This document shows positions 18,355-25,244 of a stretch of DNA of 64,000 bases, in pieces (position 1 is the stretch's first letter; the number at the start of each line of letters is the position of its first letter). Under the pieces are notes generated by a model, which was not told the origin of the DNA, made no database searches, and was given only the letters and a program-made list of their open reading frames with translations. The DNA comes from Palsa-1400 sp036501625. GTDB lineage: Bacteria; Verrucomicrobiota; Verrucomicrobiia; Limisphaerales; Palsa-1400. The position numbers were made by a program, and so were the translations under genes. Location of the stretch: the NCBI GenBank assembly GCA_036501625.1, contig DASXZY010000079.1, positions 337,541-401,540 on the forward strand. The letters are read 5' to 3'.

Positions 18355-19332
18355 ATGAAAATCGCCATCGTTGGATGCGGAGCGTTGGGGAGCTTTTACG
18401 GGGCAAAACTGTCTCGCGCCGGGCACGAAGTCCACTTTCTTTTGCGGACGGACTACGAGCAAGTAAGCCGGCGCGGAGTCCAAATTGAAAGCCCGGCGGG
18501 ATCGTTTCGCGCCGAGGCTCTATGCGCGCGCGAGCCGGAGGAGATCGGCCCAGCCGAACTGGCGGTCATCGCTCTCAAGAACACGGCCAATCACGCGCTT
18601 CCAAAATTGCTGCCTCCGCTGCTGGGGGCGGACACGGTAGTATTGACTTTGCAAAACGGCCTGGGCAATGAAGCCGCCGTTGCGTCTGTTGCCGGAGCCG
18701 GGAACACGATGGGCGGGGTCTGCTTCGTTTGCTTGAACCGCGTCGCGCCGGGGAAAATTGTGCATATGGCGCACGGGGCCGTTGTGCTGGGCGAATACGT
18801 CTGCCCGCCGCGGGAACGCACGCATCGCATCGCCCAAGCCTTTTCCAGCGCGGGCGTCACCTGCAAAGTAGCGGAAAACCTCCAGCAGGCGCGGTGGGAA
18901 AAGCTGGTGTGGAACATCCCGTTCAACGGTTTGGGAGTGGCGAGCGCGGCCGGGCTTGACGCCGTTCTGCAGGGACGCGCCACGCCGGGCGGTCCCCGGC
19001 AGGGCTGTTTGACGACTGATCTGTTGTTGTCGCACCCAGCCTGGGAAAATCTAGTCCGGGAATTGATGATGGAAACCATCGCTGCCGCCCGCGCGCTGGG
19101 ACTGGACGTGCCGGAATCCGCCGCCAGCCGCCAAATCGAGCGGACGCGCGCGATGGGCGCCTACAAAGCCTCGACACTGATCGATTACGAAAACGGGCGG
19201 GAGCTGGAATTGGACGGTCTTTTTTTAGAGCCGCTGCGGCAGGCGCGCCAGGCCGGCGTCCCCTGCCCCCGTTTGGGCGCCTTGTGCGGCGTGCTGGAGC
19301 AACTGTCAAAAGAAATCCCTGGTGGGCGATGA
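18355..19332 (+). CDS. panE: 2-dehydropantoate 2-reductase (ketopantoate reductase)
   Basis: 325 aa from the ATG at 18355, which places the dinucleotide motif KIAIVGCGALGSFYGA at the very N-terminus; the open frame extends to 18313 but adds only a short non-homologous piece. Reduces ketopantoate to pantoate with NADPH in coenzyme A synthesis. Later signatures: LTLQNGLGNE, the KLVWNIPFNGLG segment with the catalytic lysine, and YKASTLIDYENGRELELD. The last 13 bases overlap the 3' end of the oppositely oriented tRNA-Val gene. Related paralogues act on other 2-oxoacids, so the substrate is probable, not certain. Confidence 0.88.
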   Translation: MKIAIVGCGALGSFYGAKLSRAGHEVHFLLRTDYEQVSRRGVQIESPAGSFRAEALCAREPEEIGPAELAVIALKNTANHALPKLLPPLLGADTVVLTLQNGLGNEAAVASVAGAGNTMGGVCFVCLNRVAPGKIVHMAHGAVVLGEYVCPPRERTHRIAQAFSSAGVTCKVAENLQQARWEKLVWNIPFNGLGVASAAGLDAVLQGRATPGGPRQGCLTTDLLLSHPAWENLVRELMMETIAAARALGLDVPESAASRQIERTRAMGAYKASTLIDYENGRELELDGLFLEPLRQARQAGVPCPRLGALCGVLEQLSKEIPGGR

Positions 19333-19394
19333 GGGATTCGAACCCCCGACCAACAGCGTGTAAAGCTGCTGCGCTACCGCTGCGCTAATCGCCC
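19320..19394 (-). tRNA. tRNA-Val (UAC anticodon)
   Basis: Complete cloverleaf on the minus strand: 7-bp acceptor stem GGGCGAT/ATCGCCC, D arm GCGC/GCGC, anticodon stem GCAGC/GCTGT with loop TTTACAC (anticodon TAC, reads GTA and other valine codons), T arm with TTCGAAT loop, discriminator A, and an encoded CCA at 19320-19322. The 3' end overlaps the last bases of panE on the other strand. Confidence 0.96.
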
Positions 19395-19433
19395 GGCTCT
19401 TATAGTTTGACGCCCGCGCGCTGGCTTGGCGAG

Positions 19434-19898
19434 TCAAATTTCGCCGCCAAACCCTTGCTGGCGAAGCGCCTCATACAATACCAGCGCCGCGCAATTGGAC
19501 AAATTCAAGGAGCGGACGTTTTTGTCAAACATCGGAATGCGCAGCCAGCCGCCGGAGCGCTGCTCAAGGATTTCAGCGGGCAGCCCGGCCGTTTCGCGCC
19601 CGAAAACCAGGTAATCGCCGGGGCCGTAGCTCACTTCCGCGTAATGGCGCGGGCCTTTGGATTCGATCAGCCACAATCTGGCCCCGGCCGGCTGCCGCCG
19701 CAGAAACTCCGCCCAATTGGGCCACCGATGCCAGCGGACGTGCCGCCAGTAATCCAGCCCGGCGCGCTTGAGCGCGGTGTCGTCGAGCTTGAAACCAAGC
19801 GGCTCGATCAGGTGCAGGATCGTGCCGGTGGCCGCGCACAGGCGGGCCACGTTGCCCGTGTTGGGCGGGATTTCTGGCTCGAGCAAGACGATGTGCAT
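19434..19898 (-). CDS. trmL: tRNA (cytidine/uridine-34-2'-O)-methyltransferase
   Basis: 154-aa SPOUT methyltransferase that methylates the ribose of the wobble base in some leucine tRNAs. N-terminal LLEPEIPPNTGNVARLCAA and C-terminal knot motifs LVFGRETAGLP and IPMFDKNVRSLNLSNCAALVLYE are the TrmL signatures. Length is normal. It is the third gene of ruvX - truA - trmL, 1 base after truA, and the tRNA-Val gene lies 39 bases farther on the same strand. Confidence 0.95.
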   Translation of the reverse strand: MHIVLLEPEIPPNTGNVARLCAATGTILHLIEPLGFKLDDTALKRAGLDYWRHVRWHRWPNWAEFLRRQPAGARLWLIESKGPRHYAEVSYGPGDYLVFGRETAGLPAEILEQRSGGWLRIPMFDKNVRSLNLSNCAALVLYEALRQQGFGGEI

Positions 19899-19899
19899 G

Positions 19900-20643
19900 T
19901 CAATAAAACACCTTCCACAAGACCAGGCCGTGCGCGGGGGCCGTCATGCCGGCCGCGCTCCGGTCCTTTTTCTCCAGGATGCCGCGGATGGCCGCCGGGG
20001 CGGTCTTCCCCTGCCCCACTTGCACGAGCGTGCCCGCGATGCCCCGGCACATTTTGTAAAGAAACCCGTCACCTTCGATGATAATCGTCAGCAACGGGCC
20101 GTTGCGCTTGAGATCACACCGCGCCAGCGTGCGCGTGGTGCTGGACGGCTCATAATTGCGCGTGCCGGCCAGCGATTTGAAATCATGCCGCCCCACGAAA
20201 AGTTTCGCGGCCGCGCGCATGGCGGGCAAGTCAAGCGCATGGCAGACGTGCCAGGCCGTGTGCCGCAGGAGCGGGTTCATGGCGGGGCCGGTCCAGACGA
20301 AGTATCGATACTGCTTGCCCTTGGCAGAAAAGCGCGCGTCAAACTCGGCCCGGCAGCGCGAGGCGGACATCACGCGAATTTCACGCGGCAAATGGGCGTT
20401 GATGGCCAGGGCGACTTTGGCAATGGGCATTTTGAACTCGTCCGCCGGAATTTCGACGTGGGCAGCCATTCCCAAAGCGTGCACGCCCGCATCGGTGCGG
20501 CTGGAGCTGTGCAGGCGGCCCGCGCCGGGAAATATTTTGGCCACCGCCTCTTCGACGCGCTGTTGCACGGAGGGGCCGGTTTTTTGGGCCTGCCAGCCGG
20601 CGTAGGCAGAGCCGTCGTAGGCGATGATGAATTTAAGCTTCAC
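19900..20643 (-). CDS. truA: tRNA pseudouridine(38-40) synthase
   Basis: 247 aa. Makes pseudouridine at positions 38-40 of the anticodon arm. The catalytic Asp51 is in SSRTDAGVHA; YDGSAYAGWQ at the N-terminus and FLYKMCRGIAGTLVQVG near the C-terminus are family signatures. It overlaps ruvX by 11 bases upstream and is followed by trmL after 1 base, so ruvX-truA-trmL is one operon. Confidence 0.96.
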   Translation of the reverse strand: MKLKFIIAYDGSAYAGWQAQKTGPSVQQRVEEAVAKIFPGAGRLHSSSRTDAGVHALGMAAHVEIPADEFKMPIAKVALAINAHLPREIRVMSASRCRAEFDARFSAKGKQYRYFVWTGPAMNPLLRHTAWHVCHALDLPAMRAAAKLFVGRHDFKSLAGTRNYEPSSTTRTLARCDLKRNGPLLTIIIEGDGFLYKMCRGIAGTLVQVGQGKTAPAAIRGILEKKDRSAAGMTAPAHGLVLWKVFY

Positions 20644-21058
20644 CGCTGGCGCTGGCGTGGTCGAGGTAACTTTGCAACAGAATGGCAGCCGCGGTTTGAT
20701 CCACGCGCTCTTTGCGTTTCTGGCGGCGCATCCCCGTTTCGATGAGCATCCGGTGGGCTTGCACCGTGGTCAAGCGCTCGTCCCAGGTTTGAATTGGCGC
20801 CGGAACCGCCTGCCGCAAGGCAGCGACAAATTCCCGCGCTTTCTCCGCGGCGGGGCCGTAAGTGCCATCCATGTTGCGCGGCATGCCAACGACGATTCGT
20901 TCCACTTTCCGTTCGGCCGCGATATTTTTCAGTTGTTCAAAAAGTCGCGCGGCGGGTTCGGCTGGCAGAAATTGGAGCGGCTGGGCGATGGTCCCGGATT
21001 CATCACTGATAGCCAGGCCGACCCGCTTCGTCCCATGATCGATGGCCAAAATGCGCAT
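20633..21058 (-). CDS. ruvX: putative pre-16S rRNA nuclease / Holliday junction resolvase-like YqgF
   Basis: 141 aa from the ATG at 21058, which puts RILAIDHGTKRVGLAIS (RNase-H fold, first catalytic Asp) at the N-terminus; a longer frame starts at 21109 but adds non-conserved residues. IVVGMPRNMDGTYG, the TWDERLTTVQAHRML segment with the second acidic residue, and DQTAAAILLQSYLD with the third are present. YqgF processes the 5' end of 16S rRNA in E. coli. First gene of ruvX-truA-trmL. Confidence 0.94.
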   Translation of the reverse strand: MRILAIDHGTKRVGLAISDESGTIAQPLQFLPAEPAARLFEQLKNIAAERKVERIVVGMPRNMDGTYGPAAEKAREFVAALRQAVPAPIQTWDERLTTVQAHRMLIETGMRRQKRKERVDQTAAAILLQSYLDHASASGEA

Positions 21059-21188
21059 GGCAGCGCCCCAGCCTGCCCGCCGCCCGCCTGATTGTAAAAG
21101 GGAATCCATGGCGCCGCCGCTTGGCGCAATTCGGCTGCCCCAAGCCCCGCTTGGCAGATGGCCGGTGATTCAGTAAGTTGGAGCCGTC

Positions 21189-24100
21189 ATGTGGCGATTC
21201 GGCCGGCATTGCTTTTTGGGCCTCCCCGGAAACCGCGCGCTGGCTTTGTGGGTCGCCCTGCTTCCCTGGCTGGCGCGCGCACGCACGCCGGACGCCGCCG
21301 GCAAACCCGTCGTCGGGCAAAATGCCAATGGCGAATTGGCCGTTTTCAAAGTGGATGCCGACGGGCAATTGCGCTATTCGTGGCGCAAACCGGCCAACGG
21401 TGATTGGTCGTCCTGGACGGCGCTCGGAGGCAGCTTTTATCCAGGGATGGCGGTGGGGCGTGATGCGCACGGGCAATTGTCGATTTTCGCCGTCGAACAA
21501 AGCACGCACGCACTCAAATACGCGCATCAAATCGGCTCCAATGGCCCCGCGTGGTCGGCCTGGGCGGGCTTGGGTGGAAATGTTCAGCCGCCGCTAACGG
21601 TTGCGGCTGGAGTGGATGGGCGCCTGATGGTTTTCGCGGATGATTTGGCGGGCCGCTCGGCCAGGAGCATTCATCAGACGGAGGCTGGCGGTTGGTCGGA
21701 TTGGAGCGATCTCGGCGGGAACGTCGCTCCCCCCCTGGCCGTTTGCGCCAATCGCGATGGGCGGCTGGAATTGTTTGGCATCACAGCGGGCGGGCATGAT
21801 GTTCGCCATTGCTGGCAATTGGACCCGTCGTCCGATAGCTGGTGGTCGCCTTGGGCTGGCCTGGGCGGAAACGTCTCGGCGGAAATCGGCGTTGGCCGGA
21901 ACAAGGACGGGCGGCTGGAACTTTTCGCAGTCAACGCGGTGGCCGAAACGGTGGATCGAATTTGCCAGGCGGCCCCCGGCGAAAGCGCACGCTGGACGGG
22001 TTGGACGAATTTTTACGGCGCCAATGTTTCCCCCGGCGTCGTGGTCGCGGCCGGCGGTGACGGGCGCCTTGAGGTTTTCGCCATTAACGCCAAAGATTCG
22101 ACGTTGTGGCATTGCTGGCAAATGCGACCGGACGGTTCGGATGTTTGGTCAGGCTGGCGGGGCATGGGATGGCCGGTGGACTCCGCTCCCGCCTGCGGCT
22201 GCAACAACGACGGCAACCTCGAACTTTTCGCCCAGGAGGCCAGGCATCCCGGCGTTCTCGATTACAAGCGGCAAATCAGCGCCAGCAGCGACTGGCTCGA
22301 TTGGGAGCGCATGGGCCATGCGAGCTTCGCCTATGCCGCGCGCACCTGGCAGACGGCTGACGGCCTGCCCAACAACGATGTCCAAGCCATCGCCCAAACA
22401 ACCGACGGCTACCTGTGGGTTGGCACCGCGGCGGGCCTGGCGCGATTCAATGGCGTGTCGTTCGCTTCCTTCGAAGCGCGCACGCCGCCGCAGATTAAAG
22501 GCGCCGCAATTCCCGCGCTGTGCGCCGATCGTGATGGCTCCTTGTGGATCGGCGCCGATGGCGGCGGTTTGCTGCGGTGGAAGGATGGCGTTTTCTCCTC
22601 CTGGAACGCGGCCGGCGGGCTGGCGGGCGATGCCGTGCGGGTTATTTATCAAAGCCAGGATAACTCGCTGTGGATCGGCGCCACGACCGGAATGAGCCGT
22701 TACAAGGACGGCCAATTTGTCACATATACAAAAAAACAGGGGCTGCTCTCGGATTCGGTGCAGTGCATTTTTGAGGATCGGGATGGCGTGCTTTGGATTG
22801 GCACCAGCCGCGGCCTCAACCGGCTCAAGGACGGCAAAATGGATTCCTTCCTCATGCCAAAAGGGATTCCCAACGACTCCGTCCGCGCCATTTGCCAGGA
22901 TAAAGGCGGCCGCACCTGGATCGGCTCCAACAACGGGATGTTGTGGTACGACTGGTATTACACGGGGCATTTTTATCCCTACAACACGCTCTACGGATTG
23001 TCCGACAGCTTCGTGAGCGCGCTATGCGAGGACCGCGAGCGCAATTTCTGGGTCGGCACTTTCAGCGGCTTGAACCGGTTTCGGGACGGCCGCTTTTACA
23101 CGCAGCTTAACGACGAAGGAATGCCTTTCGCCCGCATCAATGCCTTGGCCGAAGACCGCGAAGGCGATCTGTGGGCCGGCTCCGAAGAAGGATTGACCCG
23201 CCTGACGCCCAAGAGATTTTCCGCGTGGACTGAGCAGCAGGGCCTGACTCATAACAACGTCACCTCCGTGATGGAGGACCGCCAAGGCAGCCTGTGGGTT
23301 GGCACCTGGGGCGGAGGCCTGAATGAACTTCGCGATGAACGCGTGCACGCCCTGACCGCGACCAACGGCTTGGCGGACGATCTCGTGCTGGCCACGTGCC
23401 AGGGCAGCGACGGAAGCCTGTGGATCGGGGCCGATTTCGACGGCGGCCTGACCCGTCTCAAGGACGGAAAACTTACCCACTTCGGCGCGGCCGACGGATT
23501 GATTAGCGCGGGCATTCGCGCGTTGCACGAAGACCGCCGCGGGCGGCTGTGGATTGGCACCAGCCGCGGCCTCGTCTGCCGGGAGCATGGAAAATTCACG
23601 ACTTACACTGTCAAAGACAATCTCTCCGGAAACGCCGTGCGGGTGATTTGCGAAGACAAGGCGGGCGTCCTTTGGTTTGGAGCCGAAGGCGGGTTGAGCC
23701 GCTGGGATGACGGCCGTTTCGTCAATTTCCGCGTCACCAACGGCTTGTCGGATGATACGGTGACGGCGCTTTACGAGGACAGCCAAGGAAGCCTGTGGAT
23801 CGGCACGCAGGCGGGCGGCCTCGACCGAATGCGCCAAGGCCGTTTCACCGCTTATCAAACCGAGCAGGGACTTTTTAGCGACGAAATTTTCCAGATATTG
23901 GAAGACGATGAGGGCTGGCTGTGGATGAGTTGTTCCAAGGGCATTTTTCGCGTTCGCAAATCGGATTTCGACGCTGTTGATCTGGGCCGGCGCGATTCGG
24001 TTGTCAGCCTCACTTATGGGAAGTCCGATGGCATGGAAAGTCCGCAGTGCAACGGCCTGGCCCAGCCTGCCGGATGCAAAACAAGCAACGGCCGCCTATG

Positions 24101-25244
24101 GTTCCCGACCACCAAGGGCCTTGTCGTGGTCGATCCAAAAACAGTCCGCATCGAAGCCGCGCCGCCGCCAGTTTGCATCGAGGAAGTCCTGGCGGACAAG
24201 GAGCCGGTCATGCGCGGCGGTTTGCGGGTCTTCGCGAGCGGCTCGACGGTGGCCGTCCCGCCTGGGCGCGGCGAGTTGGAGTTTCATTATGCGGCTCTCA
24301 GCTTTCAAGCGCCGGAACGGTGCCAATTCAGATACAAACTCGAAGGGGTGGACGTCGATTGGATCAATGCCGGCCCGCAGCGTGTCGCGCATTACAACAA
24401 TATTTATCCCGGCGCCTACCAATTTCACGTCATGGCCTGCAATCAGGATGGCGTGTGGAGCCGGCAGGATGCGTCACTGGGCGTCGTGCTGGCGGCGCAT
24501 CTTTGGCAGGCGTGGTGGTTTCGCGCGCTGGCGGCGCTGGCGGTCATCGGCACGGCCAGCGGCATCGCGCGTTTCGCCGCCGTCCGGCGCATGCGGCGCC
24601 GCCTCGCGTTGAGCGAACAGCGGCATGCCATCGAGCGGGAACGCATGCGCATCGCCAAGGACATCCACGACGACCTCGGCTCCAGCCTCACGCGCATCAT
24701 GATGCTGGGAGAGCGGACGGAGGAAGGTTTGACTCGCAACGAAGACGTGAGCCTTCATGTCAATAAGATTGTGGCCTCGGCTCGCGGCACGGTGCAGGCG
24801 CTGGATGAAATCGTCTGGGCCGTCAACCCGGAGAACGACACGCTGGACGGCCTCGCCTCCTACATCAGCCATTACGCGGACGAATTTTTTGAAAACACGA
24901 GCATCAATTGCCGCCTGGAAATGCCCGTCAAGCTGCCCGCCATGCCGCTCAAAGCGGAGGTGCGCCACGACGTGTTTCTGGTGCTTAAGGAAGCTTTCAA
25001 CAACAGCCTCAAATATTCCCAGGCAACGCTCGTGCAAGTGCGGGTGGCCATCGAAGGTGAGGCGGTTCGCATCGACATCGAGGATAATGGCTGCGGTTTT
25101 GAACTCAATGGCCACGCCAACGGGCGCAAGGGAAATGGTTTGGAAAACATGCGCCGCCGCTGTGAGAACCTGGGCGGCCGGTTCACTGTCGCCAGCGCGC
25201 CGGGCCAGGGCACGCAAATTGGCCTGACGTTCAGGTGCGGCTAG
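21189..25244 (+). CDS. giant sensor histidine kinase: PLL-like propeller + Reg_prop propeller + Y_Y_Y + HisKA_3
   Basis: 1351 aa. After a hydrophobic N-terminus (LALWVALLPWLA) come seven similar blocks of about 45-50 aa (about 35-375), each with (D/N)GxLExF, a W pair and LGGN, like seven-bladed PLL/PHL sugar-binding propellers. A second propeller of Reg_prop repeats follows (about 378-925; e.g. DGLPNNDVQAIAQ, GYLWVGTAAGLARF). A Y_Y_Y beta-sandwich (about 1015-1085), one membrane helix (about 1098-1120), a HisKA_3 dimerisation domain with phospho-acceptor His1160 in KDIHDDLGSS, and a HATPase domain (N box EAFNNSLKYS, G boxes DNGCGF and GNGLENM) end the protein. There is no receiver domain; the NarL-type regulator at 32977 is the likely partner. 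Stop codon shares CTAG with the convergent gene. Confidence 0.93.
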   Translation: MWRFGRHCFLGLPGNRALALWVALLPWLARARTPDAAGKPVVGQNANGELAVFKVDADGQLRYSWRKPANGDWSSWTALGGSFYPGMAVGRDAHGQLSIFAVEQSTHALKYAHQIGSNGPAWSAWAGLGGNVQPPLTVAAGVDGRLMVFADDLAGRSARSIHQTEAGGWSDWSDLGGNVAPPLAVCANRDGRLELFGITAGGHDVRHCWQLDPSSDSWWSPWAGLGGNVSAEIGVGRNKDGRLELFAVNAVAETVDRICQAAPGESARWTGWTNFYGANVSPGVVVAAGGDGRLEVFAINAKDSTLWHCWQMRPDGSDVWSGWRGMGWPVDSAPACGCNNDGNLELFAQEARHPGVLDYKRQISASSDWLDWERMGHASFAYAARTWQTADGLPNNDVQAIAQTTDGYLWVGTAAGLARFNGVSFASFEARTPPQIKGAAIPALCADRDGSLWIGADGGGLLRWKDGVFSSWNAAGGLAGDAVRVIYQSQDNSLWIGATTGMSRYKDGQFVTYTKKQGLLSDSVQCIFEDRDGVLWIGTSRGLNRLKDGKMDSFLMPKGIPNDSVRAICQDKGGRTWIGSNNGMLWYDWYYTGHFYPYNTLYGLSDSFVSALCEDRERNFWVGTFSGLNRFRDGRFYTQLNDEGMPFARINALAEDREGDLWAGSEEGLTRLTPKRFSAWTEQQGLTHNNVTSVMEDRQGSLWVGTWGGGLNELRDERVHALTATNGLADDLVLATCQGSDGSLWIGADFDGGLTRLKDGKLTHFGAADGLISAGIRALHEDRRGRLWIGTSRGLVCREHGKFTTYTVKDNLSGNAVRVICEDKAGVLWFGAEGGLSRWDDGRFVNFRVTNGLSDDTVTALYEDSQGSLWIGTQAGGLDRMRQGRFTAYQTEQGLFSDEIFQILEDDEGWLWMSCSKGIFRVRKSDFDAVDLGRRDSVVSLTYGKSDGMESPQCNGLAQPAGCKTSNGRLWFPTTKGLVVVDPKTVRIEAAPPPVCIEEVLADKEPVMRGGLRVFASGSTVAVPPGRGELEFHYAALSFQAPERCQFRYKLEGVDVDWINAGPQRVAHYNNIYPGAYQFHVMACNQDGVWSRQDASLGVVLAAHLWQAWWFRALAALAVIGTASGIARFAAVRRMRRRLALSEQRHAIERERMRIAKDIHDDLGSSLTRIMMLGERTEEGLTRNEDVSLHVNKIVASARGTVQALDEIVWAVNPENDTLDGLASYISHYADEFFENTSINCRLEMPVKLPAMPLKAEVRHDVFLVLKEAFNNSLKYSQATLVQVRVAIEGEAVRIDIEDNGCGFELNGHANGRKGNGLENMRRRCENLGGRFTVASAPGQGTQIGLTFRCG

